A stretch of 11,659 nt of DNA from a bacterium (GCA_030426875.1 JAUHXI010000028.1:1-11659); one strand, 5' to 3'; positions 1 through 6,196 are shown, counted from the first letter of the stretch. Program-made: numbers and translations. The notes: generated from the sequence alone by a model not told the origin.

Positions 1-751
1 TATCCTGTGAAGCACCCTCTTCCTGGAGCTGCTTCAATTGAACTTCGAGATCTCGTCGCTGTTCATAGAGATCTGTCTCTTCCTTTTTTGCCGCCGTCAT
101 TTCAGAGACATGCAATTGCAGCTCTGTGATAAAAGATCGACCTTCCGAACCTGGAATGGGAATTTCAAAATAAAGCTTCATGTCTGAGTAACCGCCTCTG
201 GGTGCAGTAAAGCGATCTTCTACAAAGACCACATCCACCCCCTGGGTGCCATACAATTTTTCCACTGCGTGATACAAGTCACTTAAACTTTCAAAAACAA
301 TCGTGCCACGAACGATGTCCCGTAAACCTTTTGGGCCAATATCCTTGTATTCGCCGGTCAGCTTTCGCTGAGCACTCTCTTCAGTTTTTATACCAGGAAG
401 GATAGCCTCACCATGAGTAGAAATAGCTATATTTCGGACAATACTTTCAAATTTTGCATTCACAGCTTGCCCAGTTTTCATAAGATATTCAAAGCCATCA
501 ACACCCTTTTGAAAAGGCTCTCTGCCTTCATTTTGCTGCATGGTTTGAGTCAAAAGATAGCGACCTCTCTCCGTATCATCAACCTCATCATTACTATCAA
601 TGACACGAAACATATCTCTCCGCTGTTGAACTGCAGAATTTCTCAGACGATGAAGGTGAGAGGCGCCTGGGGAGTGATCAGTGCGCCCTTGACCTGAGAC
701 CACTTTTAAATGCAGGTTTTCTTTTGGATTGGTTGGCTTTGAGGCTCCCAT
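1..751 (-). CDS. RelA/SpoT-like (alarmone synthetase / toxSAS-type) domain protein, C-terminus beyond the window
   Basis: The frame opens at an ATG at 751 and stays open to the left edge, giving 250 residues. Residues about 115-235 resemble the RelA/SpoT nucleotidyltransferase fold, closest to the single-domain toxSAS/CapRel style. Visible motifs are GIKTEESAQRK (120-130) at the ATP-binding position, LRDIVRGTIVF (143-153) with D145 and R148, DRFTAPRGGYSD (179-190) with the substrate-stacking Tyr188, and TELQLH (209-214) with the expected catalytic Glu210. A charged helix (about 218-246) follows and continues past the edge. Residues 1-110 match nothing I recognise and have no signal peptide, so the protein is probably cytoplasmic. 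Family members transfer pyrophosphate from ATP to GDP/GTP, to adenosine nucleotides or to tRNA; which applies here cannot be read. The arginine usual before the first lysine is Ile121. A consensus promoter lies just upstream. An antitoxin, if any, would be beyond position 1. Domain call fairly sure, activity unsure. Confidence 0.72.
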   Translation of the reverse strand, partial: MGASKPTNPKENLHLKVVSGQGRTDHSPGASHLHRLRNSAVQQRRDMFRVIDSNDEVDDTERGRYLLTQTMQQNEGREPFQKGVDGFEYLMKTGQAVNAKFESIVRNIAISTHGEAILPGIKTEESAQRKLTGEYKDIGPKGLRDIVRGTIVFESLSDLYHAVEKLYGTQGVDVVFVEDRFTAPRGGYSDMKLYFEIPIPGSEGRSFITELQLHVSEMTAAKKEETDLYEQRRDLEVQLKQLQEEGASQD

Positions 752-780
752 TTTTAATGAGTTTTGGTAGTAATCTTGTT

Positions 781-809
781 ATTATAACACTTTTTTATTA
801 TTATTTCAA
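781..809 (-). promoter_or_regulatory. Sigma-70-type promoter for the RelA/SpoT-like gene
   Basis: Read on the minus strand, TTGAAA (809-804) is followed after exactly 17 bp by TATAAT (786-781). The predicted transcription start near 774 gives a leader of about 23 nt before the ATG at 751. No Shine-Dalgarno sequence is seen in that leader. Confidence 0.7.
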
Positions 810-851
810 TATATTTAGCATCAAAAAAACAAGTACCCAAAAAACATAAAA

Positions 852-1168
852 GGGATCAGTAGATTTCTAGTTTGAAACTTTCTTCACTTCAACCTCAACT
901 CCCACTGTAATGCCCTAATTCCTCATTTCACCTCTTTTTTTGTTTGTTTTTTTCTTTTCTTCATTTTTGACCGCAAAAACGAAGTAAAAACGGCTGGGGA
1001 GAACACGAGGTGAGGTGGAATCATCTTTATTTCCTTTATTCATTGTTTTACCCGATCGTTTCTCCCCAGGCCCCTAGCCTTACCGGGAAATCAACACTTA
1101 TTTATAGGGTTTTGAATGATTTTAGATTTTTTTATGGAATTGGTTCAAACTAGAAATCTACTGATCCC
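852..1168. mobile_element. MITE-like non-autonomous element, copy 1 (intact ends)
   Basis: A 317-bp AT-rich element is bounded by perfect 25-bp terminal inverted repeats (852-876 and 1144-1168; outer bases GGGATCAGTAGATTTC). It is flanked on both sides by ATAAAA (846-851 and 1169-1174), a probable 6-bp target-site duplication. It contains a T-rich tract, a motif shared by all copies (GACCGCAAAAACGAAG at 969-984), and an internal inverted repeat CTGGGGAGAA (994-1003) / TTCTCCCCAG (1060-1069). No conserved reading frame is present: relative to copy 3 it carries a 5-bp duplication near 1010 and different T-run lengths. A transposase would have to act in trans, and none is in the window. The perfect ends and clean duplication suggest this is the most recently moved copy. 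Confidence 0.8.
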
Positions 1169-1302
1169 ATAAAAGGCTGAACGTGGCAGATCACCTCTTA
1201 TTTATCCTGTAAAATCCCCTTAAATCAACTCGCTATCTTAATAAGTAAAATTCACATTGAAACCATTGCATTTAAGGTGATGGACACTTGCCAGCATTGA
1301 TC

Positions 1303-1716
1303 TTATAAAAGATATAGCCCAATAATGGCAGATGCAAACCAACTAGCGATAGAAGTGATGCCACTTAGCAGCAACCATGCTTTTTTATTACCCTTAAGGT
1401 TAGCATAGGGCAACGTTGTGGCAGTTTTCATCAGCCTACTAATAAACCAACCATTTATAATAAGGGTTAGAACAAAAAACATTTTCAACTGGAATATTGC
1501 ATCTGTAATATAATAGTCCCATGCTGGTAAAACTAAGCCAATACCAGATGAAATAATTATCAGTAAACCAATATTAATGACATTGTGTAAAAGCTTAAGC
1601 GGTGCGCTCATTAACAACTGTTTTTTACCTCTAAAATATTGAAAACCTAGATGATCTGCATAGAGAATAAAGGGAGCGATAATAATAAGGGCACCCAAAT
1701 GTAAAAGATTGAACAT
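1303..1716 (-). CDS. Small four-helix integral membrane protein, partner of the b5-like lipoprotein
   Basis: This is a 137-aa protein with four hydrophobic segments (about 3-20, 44-63, 73-93 and 112-136). I start it at the ATG at 1716, one base after the stop of the upstream b5-like gene (TAG-C-ATG). The frame is open further upstream to 1818, but those 34 residues would overlap the b5 gene and are polar. Polar residues at or near membrane segments include His6, Asp21-His22, His44, Lys78 and Asn88. The layout, with an N-terminal LLHLGALI helix and Lys starting helix three, recalls CopD or other four-helix heme/metal membrane proteins, but I cannot assign a family. Tight coupling to a predicted heme lipoprotein suggests a shared extracytoplasmic redox or heme role; this is inference. 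The gene is visibly AT-richer than the pentose phosphate genes. Confidence 0.75.
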   Translation of the reverse strand: MFNLLHLGALIIIAPFILYADHLGFQYFRGKKQLLMSAPLKLLHNVINIGLLIIISSGIGLVLPAWDYYITDAIFQLKMFFVLTLIINGWFISRLMKTATTLPYANLKGNKKAWLLLSGITSIASWFASAIIGLYLL

Positions 1717-1717
1717 G

Positions 1718-2113
1718 CTATTGTTGTAGGGTACCAATATATAGTTTTTCCAACGCTGCAGCTGGATCAGGGGCTCCTTCATGCTGATCATTAAAAATAG
1801 ACTCTCCATCCCGACCACACACTTTCATGATATCTCGCACACCCCCAGGATGATTTGGAATATAAGAGGTTAAATCATAAACTTTGCCACCAATAGTACT
1901 GTAGCAGCTAGATTCCGAATTATGCACCTGTACTTCTGCCATGGTGAATGATGCTTCAGCTTCTGATGTTGCTGCACCACCTACTTCAGAGGAAGTGCTA
2001 ACTTCAACAGCCGATTCATCAGTATTTTCTGTCCCTGCAATATCTTCACCACCACAGGATGTTAAAACTGTTGTTATGGAAAAAAGGGCAACGAGGTAAA
2101 TTTTTTTCTTCAT
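1718..2113 (-). CDS. Cytochrome b5-like heme-binding lipoprotein
   Basis: The protein has 131 aa. Residues 1-20 form a lipoprotein signal peptide: KKK, then a hydrophobic stretch, then the lipobox LTSC with Cys20 as the lipidated residue. An acidic, Ser/Ala/Glu-rich linker follows (21-53). Residues about 55-131 match the cytochrome b5-like heme/steroid-binding fold: KVYDLTSYIPNHPGG (77-91) contains the HPGG heme-ligand motif with His88, and His111 in FNDQHEGAPDP is placed as the second axial ligand. Cys70 and Cys99 could form a disulfide, fitting an outside location. The small size is usual for free-standing bacterial domains. It is the first gene of a two-gene unit with the four-helix protein downstream. 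No Shine-Dalgarno precedes the ATG. A heme b electron carrier is likely; steroid-type ligand binding is the alternative. Confidence 0.85.
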   Translation of the reverse strand: MKKKIYLVALFSITTVLTSCGGEDIAGTENTDESAVEVSTSSEVGGAATSEAEASFTMAEVQVHNSESSCYSTIGGKVYDLTSYIPNHPGGVRDIMKVCGRDGESIFNDQHEGAPDPAAALEKLYIGTLQQ

Positions 2114-2216
2114 TTATAGATCACTTAAGTTATAAATAATAAGCTAATTATCGAATAATTTTTGAAAAAAAACAACTGAAACATATAATAGTTCACCTTT
2201 TTTAGCTTGAAACTTT

Positions 2217-2364
2217 GGACCAGTAGATGCTTAGTGTGAAACCTTCCTCACCTCAACTCCCACTGTAATGCCTTAACCCTCCATGTCACCTCTTTTTTTG
2301 TTTGTTTTTTCTTTTCTTCATTTTTGACCGCAAAAACGAAGTAAAAACGGCTGGCAGAACACGA
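2217..2364. mobile_element. MITE-like element, copy 2 (truncated)
   Basis: This is a partial copy in the same orientation as copy 1. It starts at GGACCAGTAGATGC, a diverged left end, and keeps the CTCAACTCCCACTGTAATGC block, the T-rich tract and the shared GACCGCAAAAACGAAG motif. Similarity fades after CTGGCAGAACACGA near 2364. The right half, including the second arm of the internal stem and the right terminal repeat, is missing. It lies between the b5-like gene and the 236-aa gene. Confidence 0.75.
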
Positions 2365-2420
2365 CAGGCACTTTGAAAAGTTAGTCATTGAGGAACAAAG
2401 GTAACTCAGCAAGAAGAGAC

Positions 2421-3131
2421 CTAGAATCGACCAGATGCCCCCACAATTCCCCCGCTTGTATCAGCTGAGGCAAATAATTTCATTTCATTATTACCTGGCA
2501 ATATAACATTAAATTTTCCTTTAGGCGCGAAGTCTAATCCAATATTATCGCCATTGAGTTCTAAAGAAAAATTTCCTGCTGATAGATCAACCCCTAAATG
2601 AGCCCTAGTTCCATCGGCATTTATTTGAGCCCCTCCTTTGATTTCGATTCGAATTGTGTCTTTGTCAACTGCAATGAGCCTAAAATCCAGGGTCTGTGAA
2701 CCCCCATTGGTATTGACTGCCAAAGAACATCTGAGCGTTCCCAGTTCTACACCACCTTTTTTAAAAGTAGGCGTGATGTCTAGAGATCCATTTTCACTGA
2801 TAAGACTGGTGTCCACCCCCATCGTTAACCTTGCACCTCCTAAGCTTATGCGTACTCTATTCGTAATTTTCATCCCCCCTATCTTTCTGCTAGCCCTTGA
2901 ACTTAAGACAAACACACCACAAGCAACCAACCGTTCACCAAACTTATGACTCAATTGTCTATCAATGCCAAGATCATTGAGTTTTTCTTCTAGCCTCATT
3001 GCTTCTAATGCAATTTCTGGGGGTATTCTTTTAATTTCAGCCTGTTGCCTATCCATTTCATCCACAAGCTCTGTGGGAGGAGCTTCTGACTCTGTTTCTG
3101 ATGGCAAATGAGGGCCTTCAATTTCACTCAT
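2421..3131 (-). CDS. Hypothetical protein with helical N-terminus and glycine-rich beta C-terminus
   Basis: The 236-aa protein belongs to no family I recognise. Residues 1-60 are acidic and predicted helical (ELVDEMDRQQAEIK; IALEAMRLEEKLNDLG). Residues 68-78 (LVACGVFVLSS) are a short hydrophobic stretch. From about 86 to the end the sequence alternates polar and non-polar residues with frequent Gly/Asn turns, as in a chain of amphipathic beta strands, and it ends in SGRF with a C-terminal Phe. That ending resembles outer-membrane barrels, but there is no signal peptide, and a Patescibacterium would lack an outer membrane, so I treat it as chance or a soluble beta fold. The ATG at 3131 follows the stop of the upstream gene by one base (TAA-A-ATG), so the two are almost certainly co-transcribed. 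Confidence 0.7.
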   Translation of the reverse strand: MSEIEGPHLPSETESEAPPTELVDEMDRQQAEIKRIPPEIALEAMRLEEKLNDLGIDRQLSHKFGERLVACGVFVLSSRASRKIGGMKITNRVRISLGGARLTMGVDTSLISENGSLDITPTFKKGGVELGTLRCSLAVNTNGGSQTLDFRLIAVDKDTIRIEIKGGAQINADGTRAHLGVDLSAGNFSLELNGDNIGLDFAPKGKFNVILPGNNEMKLFASADTSGGIVGASGRF

Positions 3132-3132
3132 T

Positions 3133-3465
3133 TTAAATGGTTATCAATAAATCTTCAGCCTCTAGCCCTTCTTTTTTTTCGACCTGTGCCTCCTTTTGGG
3201 CAATCAGGTGCTTTACGTCTCTTTCTAACTCTTGTTGGCTTTGATAAGAATAGTCTTTGACCATTTTTAAAAAGTAATCACCTTCTGCTTTTAAGGCTTT
3301 CCAATCGGCTTTTTCCTGCTCAAAAACCTGGATGGCTTTTATGATTTCAACCTCGCTTGTTTGAGGGATATTTTGGATCATTTGGGCTTTTTCCACGTCG
3401 GTGAATGAAGCGGAGCCTTTAATCAGTTCAATGAGCCGTTTAATGTTTTGATCGGAATTTACCAT
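3133..3465 (-). CDS. Hypothetical small helical protein
   Basis: The 110-aa protein is predicted to be nearly all helix, rich in Lys, Glu and Gln, with a coiled-coil-like stretch in its second half (about 45-105). It has no signal peptide, membrane segment or catalytic motif, and I do not recognise the family. It is the first gene of a pair with the 236-aa gene, one base apart. A near-consensus promoter lies immediately upstream, so close that the predicted transcript starts at or next to the ATG at 3465. The strong promoter placement and tight coupling support a real gene. A helical partner or chaperone for the 236-aa protein is possible but speculative. Confidence 0.75.
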   Translation of the reverse strand: MVNSDQNIKRLIELIKGSASFTDVEKAQMIQNIPQTSEVEIIKAIQVFEQEKADWKALKAEGDYFLKMVKDYSYQSQQELERDVKHLIAQKEAQVEKKEGLEAEDLLITI

Positions 3466-3471
3466 CTCTTT

Positions 3472-3500
3472 ATTATAACATTTTATTTATTATAAATCAA
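3472..3500 (-). promoter_or_regulatory. Near-consensus sigma-70 promoter implying a leaderless mRNA
   Basis: On the minus strand TTGATT (3500-3495) is followed after 17 bp by TATAAT (3477-3472). Only AAAGAG separates the -10 box from the ATG at 3465, so a start 6-7 nt downstream of the -10 falls on the A of the ATG. Confidence 0.75.
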
Positions 3501-3533
3501 ATCTGATTAGCCTGAAAAAGCCCCAGTTTTTTC

Positions 3534-3853
3534 GGACCAGGAGATTTTTCTCTTGAAATTTCTTTACCTCAACCCATCTCCACCCTCAAATCCCCATTGA
3601 ATACTCTAGTCCCTCATGTTACCTCATTTTTTGTTTGTTTTTTCTTTTCTTCATTTTTGACCGCAAAAACGAAGCAAAAACGGCTGGGGAGAACACGAGG
3701 TGGAATCATCTTTATTTCCTTTATTCATTGTTTTACCCGCTCGTTTCTCCCCAGGCCCCTAGCCTTACCGGGAAATCAGCAGTTATTTATAGGGTTTGGA
3801 ATGATTTTGGATTTTTATGGGATTTGTTCAAAGTAAAAAGAGGGGTGATCCCC
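3534..3853. mobile_element. MITE-like element, copy 3 (full length, degenerate ends)
   Basis: This roughly 320-bp copy is in the same orientation as copies 1 and 2. It begins GGACCAGGAGATTTTTC and ends near GGGGTGATCCCC; the ends are still loosely inverted but no longer identical. The interior from the T-rich tract to TTATTTATAGGGTTT is almost the same as copy 1, including the stem arms CTGGGGAGAA (3684-3693) and TTCTCCCCAG (3745-3754). I see no clear target duplication. Its right end lies about 95 bp upstream of the transaldolase start, outside the predicted promoter of that gene. Confidence 0.75.
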
Positions 3854-3893
3854 TGTTAAAATCACGGCTTAATTATTCTCATTCCAATTCAAA

Positions 3894-3922
3894 TTGATAT
3901 GAGGCATTTTTAAGCGTAAACT
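3894..3922 (+). promoter_or_regulatory. Probable promoter of the transaldolase / pentose phosphate block
   Basis: TTGATA (3894-3899) is followed after 17 bp by TAAACT (3917-3922). The -35 box matches consensus at 5 of 6 positions and the -10 box at 4 of 6. The predicted start near 3929 gives a leader of about 19 nt with no Shine-Dalgarno before the ATG at 3948. Confidence 0.45.
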
Positions 3923-3947
3923 GAAGAAAAAAATAATCAAAATCAAA

Positions 3948-4592
3948 ATGAAACTTTTCCTCGATACCGCCAACTTGGCAGACATCAAAAAATACGCTGA
4001 ATGGGGTCTCGTTGACGGGGTCACCACCAACCCCTCCCTCATCGCCAAAGAAGGGGTGAGTTTTGAGAAACGGATCAAGGAAATCACCAAGGCTGTCAAA
4101 GGTCCCGTCAGCGCCGAAGTGATTAGCACTGAGTGGAAAGACATGGTCAAAGAAGGCCAGAAATACGCCACCTGGGCTAAAAATATTTATGTAAAGTGCC
4201 CCATGACACCCGATGGGCTCATTGCCACCCAAAAACTCAGCAAAGCCGGCATCCGGGTGAACATGACGCTAGTTTTCTCCGCCGCTCAAGCCCTGCTAGC
4301 CGCCAAAGCAGGAGCCGCTTTTGTGAGCCCCTTCATCGGACGGATCAATGACATGGGCCAAGACGGCATGGAACTCATCGACGAAATCACCACCATGTAC
4401 AGTCACTACAATTTTAAAACCGAAATCCTCGTCGCCAGTGTCCGGTCCCCTCGCCAAGTCGCTGAAGCAGCCATGTTGGGAGCGGATATTTGCACCGTCC
4501 CTGCAGCCATTTATGAAAAACTCGTCAAACACCCGCTGACCGACCAAGGGCTGTCAACGTTTTTAGCGGATTGGAAAAAGGCGCAAAATTAA
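3948..4592 (+). CDS. tal: Transaldolase, small TalC/MipB type
   Basis: The 214-aa single-domain TIM barrel matches the short transaldolase subfamily (about 215 aa). It transfers a dihydroxyacetone unit between sugar phosphates in the cytoplasmic non-oxidative pentose phosphate pathway. Visible motifs are FLDTAN (4-9, Asp6), GVTTNPSLIAKEG (24-36), SAEVIS (55-60), YVKCPMT (81-87) with the Schiff-base Lys83, VNMTLVFS (104-111) and SPFIGRI (127-133). Two positions separate true transaldolases from fructose-6-phosphate aldolases (Gln59 and Tyr131 in E. coli FSA). Here they are Glu57 and Phe129, which favours transaldolase. Cys84 follows the catalytic Lys, where Ile or Val is common. The gene heads the pentose phosphate block, with a 138-bp AT-rich gap before gnd, so it may be a separate transcript. 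Confidence 0.93.
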   Translation: MKLFLDTANLADIKKYAEWGLVDGVTTNPSLIAKEGVSFEKRIKEITKAVKGPVSAEVISTEWKDMVKEGQKYATWAKNIYVKCPMTPDGLIATQKLSKAGIRVNMTLVFSAAQALLAAKAGAAFVSPFIGRINDMGQDGMELIDEITTMYSHYNFKTEILVASVRSPRQVAEAAMLGADICTVPAAIYEKLVKHPLTDQGLSTFLADWKKAQN

Positions 4593-4595
4593 TTT

Positions 4596-4708
4596 TAAAT
4601 GTTAAATGTAAAATAATAAATATTGAACTGGAATTTAGAAGGAAAATAACAGACATCATTCCAAAAACAATAAAATAAAGCCATTTAAAATTCAAAATTT
4701 AACATTTA
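4596..4708. repeat. AT-rich inverted repeat between tal and gnd
   Basis: Perfect 12-bp arms TAAATGTTAAAT (4596-4607) and ATTTAACATTTA (4697-4708) enclose 89 bp of very AT-rich sequence in the 138-bp tal-gnd gap. The right side also carries short tandem-like words (AAATTCAAAATT, AATATTCAATATT). There is no U-tailed GC stem, so it is not an obvious terminator. A weak TATAAA lies only 3 bp from the gnd ATG. Confidence 0.4.
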
Positions 4709-4730
4709 ATATTCAATATTTTATAAAGTT

Positions 4731-6146
4731 ATGAAATCGGACATTGGAATCATCGGTCTCGCTGTCATGGGGCAAAACCTTGCCCGTAATTTTGCCAACA
4801 AAGGTTTTAAGGTGATGACCTACAACCGCAGCACCGAAAAAGCCAAAAACTTTATTAAGGAATTTGGAAATGAGCATTTGGACTACAAAGAAACAGTGGA
4901 AGATGTGGTCCAGTCTCTCGAAAAACCCCGAAAACTCCTCCTCATGGTCAAAGCGGGGGCAGCTGTCGATGCCGTGATCGAGCAGCTCACTCCCCTCCTC
5001 GATTCAGGAGACATTATTATTGATGGCGGCAACTCCAACTTCAAGGACAGTATCAGACGTTCCAAAGATTTAGAAGAAAAAGGAATCCAGTTTGTGGGAA
5101 TGGGTGTTTCTGGGGGTGAGGAAGGAGCACTCAACGGCCCCAGCCTCATGCCAGGCGGGTCGAAGGAGAGCTGGAAGATCTTAAAGTCAATGCTCGAAAA
5201 AATCGCGGCACGCGATTTTTCGGATGGACCTTGCGTGACCCACATTGGAACTGGAGGCGCCGGGCATTACGTCAAAATGGTCCATAATGGCATCGAGTAC
5301 GGTGTGATGCAACTCATGGCTGAAGCCTATCAAATTTTAAAACAAGCCTACGATCTTCCCACCAATGAGATCAGTGAAACATTTAAACAATTGAGTGAGG
5401 GGCCGCTCAAATCCTTCCTCTTCGACATCTCCGTTCCAATCTTAAAAAAAGAAGACAACCTCCACCACTGCAACCAACTGGTCGAGTGTATTTTGGACAC
5501 GGCTGGCCAAAAAGGCACTGGTCGTTGGACAGGAATCGATGCCCTAAAGCGAGGGGTGAGCTTGCCGACCATCACCATGGCCGTGTTTGCCAGGAATATT
5601 TCAGCGAGAAAAGAGTTGAGAATGGAGTTGAGTGAAGATTATGAGAAAAAAGAAACAAAACCCGCCATTCCCTTGGAAGAGTTTGTCGGTATTCTAGAAA
5701 AAGCCCTCTATGCCGCCATGATCAGCTGCTACGCCCAAGGCTTCGATCTATTGCAAGTGGCTGCCAAAGAGGAAAAATGGGATTTAGATTTCGCCGAAAT
5801 TTCAAGAATCTGGGAAGGTGGCTGTATCATCCGGGCCAACCTTTTAAACGTGCTCCACCAAGCCTTCCAAAAGGCCGACGGAAACACGCCCCATCTTTTT
5901 TCCGTTCCAGACATCCAAAAAACCCTCAAAGCGAACCATAAAGCCTGGCACACCCTCATCAACATCGGTGTACAGCACGATGTTTCCATCCCCGCCATCG
6001 TCACCAGCCTAACTTATTTTGAGGACCTCACTTCTGCCCAACTCCCCGCCAATTTCATTCAAGGGTTGAGGGATTATTTTGGAGCACATACTTATAAGCG
6101 AACGGATCGGAAGGGAACCTTTCATACGGAGTGGGGGGAGTTGTGA
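4731..6146 (+). CDS. gnd: 6-phosphogluconate dehydrogenase, decarboxylating
   Basis: The 471-aa protein has the usual length of the long (E. coli-like) family. It oxidatively decarboxylates 6-phosphogluconate to ribulose-5-phosphate and makes NADPH in the cytoplasm. The N-terminal Rossmann domain has GIIGLAVMGQNLARN (6-20) and YNRSTEK (31-37), the Asn-Arg-Ser/Thr pattern of NADP-specific enzymes. The substrate site shows DGGNSNFKDS (98-107), GVSGGEEGA (125-133), and HYVKMVHNGIEYG (179-191) with Lys182, Asn186 and Glu189 at the positions of E. coli Lys183, Asn187 and Glu190. The helical C-terminal domain includes DTAGQKGTGRWT and GCIIRA, and the tail has the family-typical RTDRKGTFHTEWG. No truncation is seen. 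The ATG at 4731 has no Shine-Dalgarno. Confidence 0.97.
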   Translation: MKSDIGIIGLAVMGQNLARNFANKGFKVMTYNRSTEKAKNFIKEFGNEHLDYKETVEDVVQSLEKPRKLLLMVKAGAAVDAVIEQLTPLLDSGDIIIDGGNSNFKDSIRRSKDLEEKGIQFVGMGVSGGEEGALNGPSLMPGGSKESWKILKSMLEKIAARDFSDGPCVTHIGTGGAGHYVKMVHNGIEYGVMQLMAEAYQILKQAYDLPTNEISETFKQLSEGPLKSFLFDISVPILKKEDNLHHCNQLVECILDTAGQKGTGRWTGIDALKRGVSLPTITMAVFARNISARKELRMELSEDYEKKETKPAIPLEEFVGILEKALYAAMISCYAQGFDLLQVAAKEEKWDLDFAEISRIWEGGCIIRANLLNVLHQAFQKADGNTPHLFSVPDIQKTLKANHKAWHTLINIGVQHDVSIPAIVTSLTYFEDLTSAQLPANFIQGLRDYFGAHTYKRTDRKGTFHTEWGEL

Positions 6147-6156
6147 ATTTAGAAAT

Positions 6157-6196
6157 TCTTTTGAAGGCGAGGTTATATAACTTCGCCTTCAAAAGA
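6157..6196. repeat. 40-bp palindrome between gnd and zwf
   Basis: TCTTTTGAAGGCGAGGTTAT (6157-6176) is directly followed by its reverse complement (6177-6196) with one G/A difference that stays a G-U pair in RNA. It fills most of the 64-bp gap between the gnd stop and the zwf ATG. No T-run follows on the plus strand. It could be an RNA processing or stability hairpin, an attenuator, or a regulator-binding palindrome. Confidence 0.75.

Noticed and set aside
413..697. Plus-strand open frame of 94 codons
   Set aside because: It is antisense to the RelA/SpoT-like gene, whose frame carries family motifs.
1717..1818. Upstream extension of the four-helix protein to an ATG at 1818
   Set aside because: The extra 34 residues overlap the heme domain of the b5-like gene and are polar; ATG 1716 starts exactly at the first membrane helix.
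2421..2640. Outer-membrane barrel reading of the 236-aa protein (C-terminal Phe, amphipathic strands)
   Set aside because: No signal peptide, and the likely organism has no outer membrane; kept only as a remark.
852..3853. CRISPR or integron attC reading of the spaced repeats
   Set aside because: The repeats are about 300 bp, only three copies, with transposon-type ends; no short regular repeats, integrase or attC-like paired core sites were seen.
3597..3859. Two overlapping plus-strand open frames inside MITE copy 3
   Set aside because: The frames are not kept in copy 1 because of a 5-bp duplication and different T-run lengths, so they are not coding.
3869..4547. Minus-strand open frames opposite transaldolase
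   Set aside because: Shadows of a gene with full transaldolase motifs.
4883..6004. Minus-strand open frames opposite gnd
   Set aside because: Shadows; low-complexity, Ser/Pro-rich translations with no family resemblance.
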